From Anatilimnocola aggregata (lineage in GTDB: Bacteria; Planctomycetota; Planctomycetia; Pirellulales; Pirellulaceae): a stretch of DNA of 64,000 bases. A program made the position numbers and the translations under genes. This document shows, piece after piece, positions 1 to 7,496 of the stretch. Each line of letters begins with the position of its first letter. The stretch's first letter is position 1. Below the pieces are notes generated by a model. The model made no database searches. It was not told where the DNA came from and worked only from the letters and a program-made list of their open reading frames with translations. Location of the stretch: NCBI RefSeq assembly GCF_007747655.1, contig NZ_CP036274.1, positions 496,001 through 560,000 on the forward strand. The letters are read 5' to 3'.

Positions 1-769
1 TGATCGAGCACTGCGCATCGTATTTCCACACCTGCTTGCCCGAGCGTGGCTCATGCGCGGTAAGGACTCCTGGTGATTGCAGCAGAACCACTTCCTTGCC
101 GGTAGCATCGCGCAGCAATGCGGGCGAAGCCCAGTTGGCAGATGCCTTGCGAGTTTCTCGCCAGAGCGTTTCACCGGTCAACGTATCTAGCCCTGCAGCG
201 AACGAATCGCCTTGATTTTCAATTTGTACAACGACTGCTCCGCCAGCGACGACGGGCGAGCTCGACATCCCCACATCGTTGCCCGCTTTGGGAAAGTCGT
301 AACCGAGACCGCGATACCACTGCAAGTTGCCATCGAGATCGAGGCAGATCAAATCGTTCGAAGAGAAGAACGCGAAGACCCGCTCGCCATCGCTGGCTGG
401 TGTCGGCGCGGCATTAGCACTCGTGGGATGATGAAAGCAGCGACCGGTGGCCCAGAATTGACGGTGCCACAATTGCTTGCCGCTGTCGGTATCGAAGCAC
501 AGCACGTGCAGCCGATCTTGCACGACGGGACCCGAGCTGGCAGTAACGAAAACCTTCTTCCCCACGACGATCGGCCCGGAAACTCCCTTGCCAACCAGCG
601 GCGACTTCCAGGCGACGTTCTTTTCGGCAGTGAAATCGACCGGCACTTTGGCCGACGCAGCTACGCTGCTGTTATCGCTGCCGCGAAACTGCAACCAGTC
701 GGCAGCGAAGGTGGTCGTGGCAAATAGACTCAGTACACAGCCGAGCAGGAACACTTGTTTCGTTGGCAT
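1..769 (-). CDS. PQQ-binding-like beta-propeller protein, 3' end cut by window edge
   Basis: The reading frame is open from an ATG at 769 to the window edge, giving 256 residues. A signal peptide (residues 1-22, ending FATTTFA) precedes WLQFRG, a common start for secreted planctomycete propeller proteins. Blade-type repeats are visible: DTDSGKQLWHRQF, DTLTGETLWRET and EPRSGKQVWKYD match the DxxTGxxxW pattern of PQQ/BamB-like propellers. The protein is probably exported to the periplasm. Its ligand and function cannot be told from this part. It starts 57 bases after the stop of the upstream HEAT-like gene and is probably co-transcribed with it. Family call is confident; activity is unknown. 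Confidence 0.85.
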   Translation of the reverse strand, partial: MPTKQVFLLGCVLSLFATTTFAADWLQFRGSDNSSVAASAKVPVDFTAEKNVAWKSPLVGKGVSGPIVVGKKVFVTASSGPVVQDRLHVLCFDTDSGKQLWHRQFWATGRCFHHPTSANAAPTPASDGERVFAFFSSNDLICLDLDGNLQWYRGLGYDFPKAGNDVGMSSSPVVAGGAVVVQIENQGDSFAAGLDTLTGETLWRETRKASANWASPALLRDATGKEVVLLQSPGVLTAHEPRSGKQVWKYDAQCSI

Positions 770-825
770 ATTGGTTTCTCGAAATGAATGTGCGGAATTT
801 AGTGGCCGGCAGGCACAGCAGGTAG

Positions 826-2016
826 CTATTTGAGCAACGTCGATCCCGGCAAGGCCGAGGTGCGTACGGTAGGTCGATCGGTCGAAAGAATCGCGGTGCC
901 GATGGCATCGCAAACCCGCAGTTGAAACTTCCAGTCCTGGGCCCACATTTCTTTCTGCTCGTTCTGGCAGACCTTGATCAGAATCGTGTTCTTGCCGGCC
1001 TTCAGTTCACCTTTGGAGTTGTACTGATCGACCTGAATCCCTGCGTGATAAACGTGGTTCGCGGTCAGTTCTTTGCCATTCACCCAGAGCTTGTTCGCGT
1101 TAATGCTCCCCAAGCGAAAGTCAGCGGGCTGATCTTTGTCACTTAGAAACTCGGTGTACGCATAAGCCACGGCACCCTTATGTTTGTCGAGAGCCTTCGT
1201 CAGGTCGACAATGCCGAATTCGTCGGTCGAAGTATGCGAGATCCAACCGATCTCCTCTTTCTGCCCGGCATATTTCGCCGTCAGATCGACCCCCTTCTCG
1301 GGTGGATAGGCCACGTCCCAACCGGCGTCGTCAACGTTGTCGAATGGGCCGACAATGTGCCAGGTGGTGATGAAACCCATGTGTGTCGGCACATTGGCCT
1401 TCTCGCCAAGATCCTTCAACTTGGCGCTGGCGGCCTTGATCTGATCGAGATCGCGGGCCGCGGTCAGCGCGTTCTGATACATCTTCACGGCCGTGGGCTG
1501 GGCGGAAATTTTGGCCGCATCGTCCAGGGCTTTGGCCACAGCTTCGCGGCGAAGCTCCAAGCTCGGATCGTTGAGCAGCGTGGGAATCAGCCGCTCAGGA
1601 GCTGTCTTATCTTGCTGGGCGATCAGTTCAAAAGCCAACCGCCGGCCGCGCGGTGAATGCCGCGTATCTTTGAGAAACAGTTCCAACTGAGCAACCGGAA
1701 GCGGCTTGCCCGCATCGACTTGCTTTTGCGCGACAGCTTCGGCGGCGGCGCGAATCCAGTTCTCCACGAGTGGCTCAGCACCGTCCATGGCGGCAATGAT
1801 GATTGGTAGCGCGGCGGCATCGGCCTGCGAGACCTTCTTCATCGCCAGCGAAGCATCGCGATTCCCTTCCCCCTTGGCCTGGACCGCGCGAATTTTGGCT
1901 AACTCGGGAGACAGATCGTGCGCGGGGTCCGCAGCACTGGCCACTGACCACAACAAAGCGGCACCACTGGCGGCAAAACAAACGATCCGCGCTGCGAAGA
2001 ATTGGAGACGTTGCAT
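826..2016 (-). CDS. secreted HEAT-like protein with C-terminal jelly-roll-like domain
   Basis: This 396-residue protein starts at an ATG and has a signal peptide of about 28 residues ending SVASAAD. Residues 40-205 are alpha-helical and Ala/Leu-rich, like HEAT repeats (for example PSLELRREAVAKAL). From residue 219 the sequence changes to beta-type, with WHIVGPFDN (219-227) and LWVNGKEL (310-317). That pattern is seen in carbohydrate-binding-like jelly-roll domains attached to many planctomycete exported proteins. No catalytic residues were recognised. It lies just upstream of the PQQ-propeller gene on the same strand and may form an exported pair with it. The two-domain layout is visible; the role is unknown. 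Confidence 0.7.
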   Translation of the reverse strand: MQRLQFFAARIVCFAASGAALLWSVASAADPAHDLSPELAKIRAVQAKGEGNRDASLAMKKVSQADAAALPIIIAAMDGAEPLVENWIRAAAEAVAQKQVDAGKPLPVAQLELFLKDTRHSPRGRRLAFELIAQQDKTAPERLIPTLLNDPSLELRREAVAKALDDAAKISAQPTAVKMYQNALTAARDLDQIKAASAKLKDLGEKANVPTHMGFITTWHIVGPFDNVDDAGWDVAYPPEKGVDLTAKYAGQKEEIGWISHTSTDEFGIVDLTKALDKHKGAVAYAYTEFLSDKDQPADFRLGSINANKLWVNGKELTANHVYHAGIQVDQYNSKGELKAGKNTILIKVCQNEQKEMWAQDWKFQLRVCDAIGTAILSTDRPTVRTSALPGSTLLK

Positions 2017-2115
2017 GAACTCGTTCCTGCTACAAAGCCAGACAAACTTCCGGGCCCTGCATTGTACAGGAAGAATTGAGTTCGGGTGCTAAGGGTGAGG
2101 AAGGCCGCGCTCAAC

Positions 2116-2655
2116 CTACTCTGCTGCTGCCCGCTCCGCGAGATAAGTGCGAATGAACTCAGCACGGTGGCGCACTTCAGGATTCGAATGCGCTTCCATC
2201 GTCGACAACAGTTCGGCACAGGCGGCGGGCTCGGCCTGCCTGGACCAGAGCAATTGATCGACGATGCCAGCCGCCCAAACTTGCACACCCAGGTCGGCAT
2301 CTTGCATGAATTCGGCTGCCCAGGCGAGACCTCGGGCATCGGCCACCACGCGGAGGAGTTCGACGGCAATGCTGCGCGTATCGCTATCGCCTTGGCTGCG
2401 CGCTAGTTCCACGCAGCGCTCCATGGCGACTGCAGGCTGCAACTGCCACAGCACCGAGCGGGCCAGTTCACTCCCCGGTTTGCCCGCCACGTAATGATCA
2501 ACCGCGGCCCGCAACGCTTCTTCGCCCAAGAGTTGCACGATCGCCCTGCGTGCGAGATCCGAACCGCCACTCTCACCCTTCTCGGTGAGTGCACCCACTT
2601 CACGGGCCAGTGCTGGCCAATCGATCGAAGGCTCATCTTGGTTGAAGTGACTCAT
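2116..2655 (-). CDS. HEAT-repeat-like cytoplasmic protein
   Basis: The protein has 179 residues from the ATG at 2655 (MSHFNQDEPS); an upstream TTG at 2682 would add nine residues. It is rich in Ala, Leu, Glu and Arg, with repeated amphipathic helices such as ARRAIVQLLGEEALRAAVDH and RSIAVELLRVVADARGLAWA, which is the spacing of HEAT/armadillo-like repeats. There is no signal peptide or membrane segment, so it is probably cytoplasmic and used for protein-protein contacts. It is separated from the next minus-strand gene by about 100 bases. No specific function can be assigned. Confidence 0.6.
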   Translation of the reverse strand: MSHFNQDEPSIDWPALAREVGALTEKGESGGSDLARRAIVQLLGEEALRAAVDHYVAGKPGSELARSVLWQLQPAVAMERCVELARSQGDSDTRSIAVELLRVVADARGLAWAAEFMQDADLGVQVWAAGIVDQLLWSRQAEPAACAELLSTMEAHSNPEVRHRAEFIRTYLAERAAAE

Positions 2656-2913
2656 TGATTTAGCCGTTTCCAAAAAATTCAAACCGTCAGCTAATACAGG
2701 TGGTTCGCTTAGGGGGCAAAGTTATTAACAACGGGGTGGACAAAAGGTGCGCTGCGACTTGTTGTCCTGTTCTGAGCTACGGACAGCCGCAAATCGGGCA
2801 GCTATCGCCAGTCCTCATACGAACTTAACCGACCGCGACAGGCTGTTTCATATTCTGTTTCTAAGCTGACGCAGTGATGCGAGGTTACTAACATTTCACT
2901 TAGAGAATTTGAA

Positions 2914-3873
2914 ATGAAGTTGCGAGACATGAATCAATACCGGCGAGGTTTCACGCTCGTCGAATTGCTGGTGGTGATTGCAATCATCGGCGTGCTGGTC
3001 GCCCTTCTTTTGCCAGCCGTGCAAGCCGCCCGCGAGGCTGCCCGCCGAATGCAGTGCAGCAACAATCAAAAGCAACTCGCGCTGGCCATGCACAACTATC
3101 ACGACACCTACGGCAAGCTGCCGTGGGCCATGTCTCAGGGATTCGGGTTCACCTATCACGCTCACGTCTATCCATTTATGGAGCAGACGCCACTTTACAA
3201 CATCATCCAGTTTCAAGAGTCGGGATCGGGGCACGACAACACGCCCAACAGTTCCTTCTCAGTGCTTGCAAAAACCGTCGTCAAAACGCTGAAGTGCCCC
3301 TCCGAAAAGATTGGCTACACTTGGGCCCCGCCCATCAATGGCCTGTCGAATCGCGCAGTCGGCAGCTATGTCGGCTGCGTGGGTTCGGACGTCACCAAAG
3401 ATGTGACTCAGGCTCAAGGAACAATCGACGTTCGTAGTGGCAATGGCATGTTGCTGGTTTACCACATGGCTTCGGACGTCAACAAGAATGGCCCCTTCCG
3501 CTTTGCCGAAATTAGCGATGGCTTGTCCAACACTTTCATGGGCGGTGAGTCTCCTTTCTCGGTGACGGGAGTCTGTACCATCTGCGATCGCATGTATGGC
3601 TACAGCTATGACGGGGACGCCGCCAACGCCGCGTCTGGTAACAACGATTTTTCGGAAGTCGTCTGCTCGACCTACTATCGCATGAACCAGTCGATGAAGC
3701 GTGGATCGATAAGTGGCGACGAACGAGAGCTGTCGTTCGGCAGTTACCATCCGGGCGGCTGTGTGATGCAAATGGGGGACGGCTCCATTCGGTTTGTGGC
3801 AGAGAACATCGACCTGCCCACCTGGCAAGCTGCCGGCTCGCGTAACGGGGGCGAAACGCTGCAAGTCCCTTAG
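2914..3873 (+). CDS. DUF1559 pseudopilin-like protein
   Basis: This 319-residue protein carries a type IV prepilin-like N-terminus: RRG at 10-12, then FTLVELLVVIAIIGVLVA, a cleavage/methylation site followed by a hydrophobic helix. [18 protein letters not shown] and the following NNQKQLALAMHNYHD are hallmarks of DUF1559 (SBP_bac_10) proteins, which are massively expanded in planctomycetes. The C-terminal family motif is present as SYHPGGCVMQMGDGSIRF. Length is typical. The protein is presumably processed by a prepilin peptidase and displayed at the cell envelope, but the family's role is unsettled. A small lipoprotein gene follows 93 bases downstream, a frequent arrangement for this family. 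Confidence 0.95.
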   Translation: MKLRDMNQYRRGFTLVELLVVIAIIGVLVALLLPAVQAAREAARRMQCSNNQKQLALAMHNYHDTYGKLPWAMSQGFGFTYHAHVYPFMEQTPLYNIIQFQESGSGHDNTPNSSFSVLAKTVVKTLKCPSEKIGYTWAPPINGLSNRAVGSYVGCVGSDVTKDVTQAQGTIDVRSGNGMLLVYHMASDVNKNGPFRFAEISDGLSNTFMGGESPFSVTGVCTICDRMYGYSYDGDAANAASGNNDFSEVVCSTYYRMNQSMKRGSISGDERELSFGSYHPGGCVMQMGDGSIRFVAENIDLPTWQAAGSRNGGETLQVP

Positions 3874-3966
3874 TCTGCTGCCAACTGCTGTTTGCGTCAT
3901 TCCTGAGACAGGCCTCTTCCCTGTCATAACGCTCTGTTGCTCTTGAACCCTGGAATATCGCCGACC

Positions 3967-4128
3967 ATGCTCGCCCATCTCCGACTCCCCGTTATCTCCC
4001 TCCTCCTGCTCACCTTTGCCGCCACATTGACTGGCTGCAGCCAACCACAACCCGCGCAGCCCGGACCTGTCGAAGCAGTTCCTGCTGACGCGCCGGTCGA
4101 CGAGCCACCGTCGACCGATGAGAGATAA
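3967..4128 (+). CDS. small lipoprotein
   Basis: This 53-residue protein starts at the ATG at 3967; an in-frame start at 3937 would place extra residues before the signal. The signal sequence LPVISLLLLTFAATLTGC ends in a lipobox (LTGC), so Cys would be lipidated. The mature part is short, proline-rich and acidic (PQPAQPGPVEAVPADAPVDE). Small lipoproteins of this kind often follow DUF1559 genes in planctomycetes. No function can be assigned. The lipobox makes the gene more credible than its length alone would. Confidence 0.65.
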   Translation: MLAHLRLPVISLLLLTFAATLTGCSQPQPAQPGPVEAVPADAPVDEPPSTDER

Positions 4129-4151
4129 TGGTTAGGTCGCTAGGTTGCTTG

Positions 4152-4613
4152 TTAGCGATGTTCCATTAATCTCCAACCAAGCCAGATCAACGCGGGCAAC
4201 AAAATCATCGCCCCGAGCAAGAAGCCCAGAGTAAAGGCGAAGTGCGTGGCAATCTGGCTGGAGTCGCGCGCGATGGGCAGAACTCGATACGCCTCGCCTC
4301 CCACGTCACCGACATCGGTTCGCGTCAAAACGATGCAGGTCGATAGCGGAATCAGCGGGCAGGAGATCACGCACCACCACAGCACCGACTGGTAAGCGAC
4401 CGGTTCGAAGCCCGCCTCCATCGCAGTCTGAGCCACGCTGCCGGTTAGCTTGCAAGAATGCTTACGGCCGTACAGCAGTACATCCGACACATCCTCAATC
4501 AGCACTTCCCGCGTCTCCTCACCGGCAATCATGCGCACGATCAAGGCGTCTGTGATGGGCGATTCCGCTGGTGCTTCGCTAGCGGACACCGGTGACTCAT
4601 ACGGATTGGTCAT
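4152..4613 (-). CDS. small membrane protein with MTNPYESP start
   Basis: The protein has 153 residues from an ATG at 4613. The opening MTNPYESP is a recurrent N-terminus of small planctomycete membrane proteins. A soluble region rich in Glu, Asp and Val (about residues 20-75) is followed by two hydrophobic segments, VLWWCVISCPLIPLSTCIVL (about 78-97) and FAFTLGFLLGAMILLPALIW (about 126-145). It is convergent with the small lipoprotein gene, with a 23-base gap. No enzymatic motif was seen. The gene is well supported; its function is unknown. Confidence 0.75.
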   Translation of the reverse strand: MTNPYESPVSASEAPAESPITDALIVRMIAGEETREVLIEDVSDVLLYGRKHSCKLTGSVAQTAMEAGFEPVAYQSVLWWCVISCPLIPLSTCIVLTRTDVGDVGGEAYRVLPIARDSSQIATHFAFTLGFLLGAMILLPALIWLGWRLMEHR

Positions 4614-4856
4614 TTAACTCAGGCCCCTCGTCATCGCGAAGGACTAGCACCCCATGCACAACCCTCTTCGAACTAGTTCTCTGTTCTCGCTCGCTGTTAA
4701 CTAAACCAGCCTTTAGTTTGACTGAAGTGTTTTTACTGCAAATCTCACACGAGTTGTGGGTCGACCGTACGAAATCCGTCCATTGATCAAATTGACGTAA
4801 GTTTCAGAGAGCCTGCGGTGTCCAAAATAGAATGTTTCCCATCATTCGCTTTGGTG

Positions 4857-4976
4857 ATGTTGCGAGCGTTCTTTCTTGGATTCGCATTTGGAGTGACAGG
4901 GGCAACAGGGTGCCGAGAGGGGTCTGTCCCGCTCGCAGGAACTCCCGCCGCGAAGTCGCCGACGGAAAGCACGTAA
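4857..4976 (+). CDS. possible very small lipoprotein in a 420-base gap
   Basis: The interval 4614-5033 holds no recognisable full gene. Within it, a 39-residue plus-strand frame has a signal-like start (MLRAFFLGFAFGVTGATGC) with a lipobox-like Cys, followed by REGSVPLAGTPAAKSPTEST. The composition resembles the small lipoproteins found beside DUF1559 genes. No strong ribosome binding site was seen, and two other frames are open over parts of the same stretch. This is a candidate only. Confidence 0.22.
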   Translation: MLRAFFLGFAFGVTGATGCREGSVPLAGTPAAKSPTEST

Positions 4977-5033
4977 AAATGTCGTAGACGCGGGCGATAC
5001 CGACCCTGGAGGTAACGATGCTCAAAACGCGTG

Positions 5034-6089
5034 TTATTTTGCGTTGTAGGTCACGTCGAGCCTTGCGATATAAATCGAACACTTGCCAGACTCACTCGAG
5101 TAATAGCTCGTCCACAGCTCTTTGCCAAAGAGATGGAGGCCCGGGTAACCGGTTTCGTGCTGCGATGGCAACGTGAGGGCGGGGCTAAGATTCGGAGGAT
5201 CGATCGAAAGCCACGCTAACGCAGTTTTGGCAGAGCCTGCACCGATTGGCTTCGCGCGCCCCCCGACCAGAAGCCGCCCATCAGAAAATTGAATCAACGC
5301 CGGGCCGTTAAAGCGGTCGTTCAACTCCTGCCAGGTCCAATCCTTGTATGGAGGTCGCGAAAGTCCCAGACGATTCTGGCCTCCTTCACGCCTCAGCAGG
5401 ACGACACACCGACTATCAGGCTGAAAGGCGAATGCCGCTTCGTTCACGTACCCACCACCAGCCTCCGTCTGCACGATGCGTTCCCACTCCAGGCCGTCAC
5501 GGCTGCGATAAAAAACCAAAAAGGTCTCGCCGCCCAAGCCTTTCGGACGTTGGCAATAACCGAAACTGTAAACGTAATCGCCATGCGTCACGAATCGCCA
5601 CATCCAGACCTGCGGATCACCCACGATTCGCTTATCCCACCGTTCGCCGTCCGCTGTGACCGAGACTCGCGTGACCGTCCGCCAGTTAAGCGGGTTTTTA
5701 GTGTCTTGCGTGCGGTCGCCCATTCCCACCAGCAATCGGCCATCCGGTAGTACGCAGAGCTTCGGATCGCGAAGATCGTGTCCTTCTTCAGTGAACTGCA
5801 CGAGACTTTCCCAAGTCTTGCCGTCCTCGCTACGAAGGATTCGCACCTTTCCGTCGTACGAAGCATGAGCAATTCCTTCACGGAATGAGCAGTACCAGCG
5901 ATCCTTCCAACGAATGAGGTCGGTGAACGCATTATGGGGAGCAGCGTCCCAGATCAGCTTCGAGTTCAGGACGCGAATCCGTGGTAGCGACGCCATCTCG
6001 CTCTGCGGCGTTTCAGCGAAGCAGGTCGCATGGATTGATAGCAGAATGGCAGCCGTTGTAGCCGCAACCGAGCCGTGGCAAAAAGTCAT
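5034..6089 (-). CDS. exported sialidase-like (BNR/Asp-box) protein
   Basis: This 351-residue protein has a signal peptide (about 1-25, ending HATCFAE). The exo-sialidase-type six-bladed propeller is supported by WYCSFREG and by Asp-box-like turns RSEDGKTWESLV, VTADGERWDKRI and SRDGLEWERIV. It probably cleaves or binds a glycan in the periplasm, but the substrate cannot be inferred and the full sialidase catalytic set was not verified. It is the last gene of the sigma-FecR-PSD1-DUF1501 operon, 40 bases after DUF1501. In such planctomycete operons the last genes usually vary and often encode polysaccharide-acting proteins. Confidence 0.8.
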   Translation of the reverse strand: MTFCHGSVAATTAAILLSIHATCFAETPQSEMASLPRIRVLNSKLIWDAAPHNAFTDLIRWKDRWYCSFREGIAHASYDGKVRILRSEDGKTWESLVQFTEEGHDLRDPKLCVLPDGRLLVGMGDRTQDTKNPLNWRTVTRVSVTADGERWDKRIVGDPQVWMWRFVTHGDYVYSFGYCQRPKGLGGETFLVFYRSRDGLEWERIVQTEAGGGYVNEAAFAFQPDSRCVVLLRREGGQNRLGLSRPPYKDWTWQELNDRFNGPALIQFSDGRLLVGGRAKPIGAGSAKTALAWLSIDPPNLSPALTLPSQHETGYPGLHLFGKELWTSYYSSESGKCSIYIARLDVTYNAK

Positions 6090-6129
6090 TCAATACCCCG
6101 TGGTTGTAAATCGTTCAATCGAACGCGCG

Positions 6130-7470
6130 TTAAATAAGAATGTCTTTCACGACATTGCCATGCACGTCAGTCAGGCGAAAATCACGGCCGCTGTATCGAT
6201 AGGTCAACTTTTCATGATCGAGACCGAGCTGATGCAAGATCGTGGCGTGAAGATCGTGAATGTGGACCCTTCCTTCCAGTCCTTCGCCACCGTAATGGTC
6301 GCTGACGCCGTGTCGATGCCCAGGCTTGGTGCCGCCACCGGCGAGCCAAACCGTGAAAGCTCGGTTATTGTGGTCGCGACCGTTGTCGAATTGTGCGAAG
6401 GGCGTGCGACCGAACTCTCCTGCAAAAACTATCAGCGTATCTTTCAGCATGTCCCGCTGTTTTAGGTCGGCCAGGAGTGCAGCGATCGGTCCATCGACTG
6501 CGGCTGCACTTTGCTCCATCTCGTCCTTCAAATCCTTGTGATGATCCCAGCCGCCAGTGCCGATCTCGATGAATCTCACCCCCGCCTCGGCAAACTTCCG
6601 GGCATAGAGACATTGGCGACCGAATGAATCCGTGTTGCCGGCTCCGATTCCGTACGACTTCAGCGTGTCAGCGGTTTCGCGACTCAGATCCATAAGTTCC
6701 GGCACTGCGGATTGCATCTTGAATCCCATTTCGTAGCTACCGATAAAGGCTTCGAGATCGTGATTCGTTTCATCTTTTAGCAATCGGCGCTCGTTCAAAC
6801 GCTGAAGATAGGCGAGCTGAAGCCGCTGTTGCTCGGAGTTAAGATGAGCAGGCCTTAAATTGGCGACCGGCTCGCCTCCCGCTTTCCCTCCGGGCCGAAC
6901 AAAGGTGGCCTGGTACGATGCGGGTAGAAACGCACTGCCTTGGTTGTTCCCTCCAAAGCGATTCAGCGAATTCATGGCAATGAATCCAGGCAGATTCTCG
7001 GTCTCTGCGCCAAGTCCATAGAGCACCCATGCACCCAACGAGGGTCGAGCTTGCAGCGCGTTGCCTGTGTGAAACATCGGCACGGCCGTTTCATGCGCCT
7101 GAGCTTCGGTGTGCATCGCGGTTAGAACGCACAGATCGTCGGCGGAGCGCGCAAGCCTGGGGAACAACTCGCTGATCCACTGACCGCTCTCGCCGTGCTG
7201 CTTAAACTTCCATGGACTCGCCAACAGCTTGGCGGCTTTTCCAGTCGCCATTGCTTTGCCGTGGTCGGCTTGCAGTTGCGGCTTGTAGTCGAACGTGTCG
7301 ACATGCGACACGCCCCCTTGCATGTAGAGCAGAATGACACGCTGGGCCTTGGCCGGAAAATGAGGCACTCGCGGCGCAGCTTGAGCGGTTAAGCCGGCAA
7401 GGGCCGTGTAGCCGAATCCACCCAGGGTCAAACGGAGCATGTCGCGGCGGCTGAGAACGCTATAAGACAT
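6130..7470 (-). CDS. DUF1501 domain protein (exported, sulfatase-fold-like)
   Basis: The protein has 446 residues from the ATG at 7470 (MSYSVLSRRDMLRLTLGGFG); a GTG at 7482 would add four. SRRDMLRLTLGG is a twin-arginine export signal, typical of DUF1501. Family features include LLYMQGGVSHVDTFDYKPQL near the start, FAGEFGRTPFAQ, GRDHNNRAFTVWLAGGG and DLHATILHQLGLDHEKLTY near the end. The family resembles alkaline-phosphatase/sulfatase folds, and planctomycetes nearly always pair it with a PSD1 cytochrome gene, as here. The PSD1 stop lies 26 bases upstream. The biochemical activity is not established for the family. Confidence 0.95.
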   Translation of the reverse strand: MSYSVLSRRDMLRLTLGGFGYTALAGLTAQAAPRVPHFPAKAQRVILLYMQGGVSHVDTFDYKPQLQADHGKAMATGKAAKLLASPWKFKQHGESGQWISELFPRLARSADDLCVLTAMHTEAQAHETAVPMFHTGNALQARPSLGAWVLYGLGAETENLPGFIAMNSLNRFGGNNQGSAFLPASYQATFVRPGGKAGGEPVANLRPAHLNSEQQRLQLAYLQRLNERRLLKDETNHDLEAFIGSYEMGFKMQSAVPELMDLSRETADTLKSYGIGAGNTDSFGRQCLYARKFAEAGVRFIEIGTGGWDHHKDLKDEMEQSAAAVDGPIAALLADLKQRDMLKDTLIVFAGEFGRTPFAQFDNGRDHNNRAFTVWLAGGGTKPGHRHGVSDHYGGEGLEGRVHIHDLHATILHQLGLDHEKLTYRYSGRDFRLTDVHGNVVKDILI

Positions 7471-7496
7471 GGTGACGTGCACTTATTGCTAAAGAT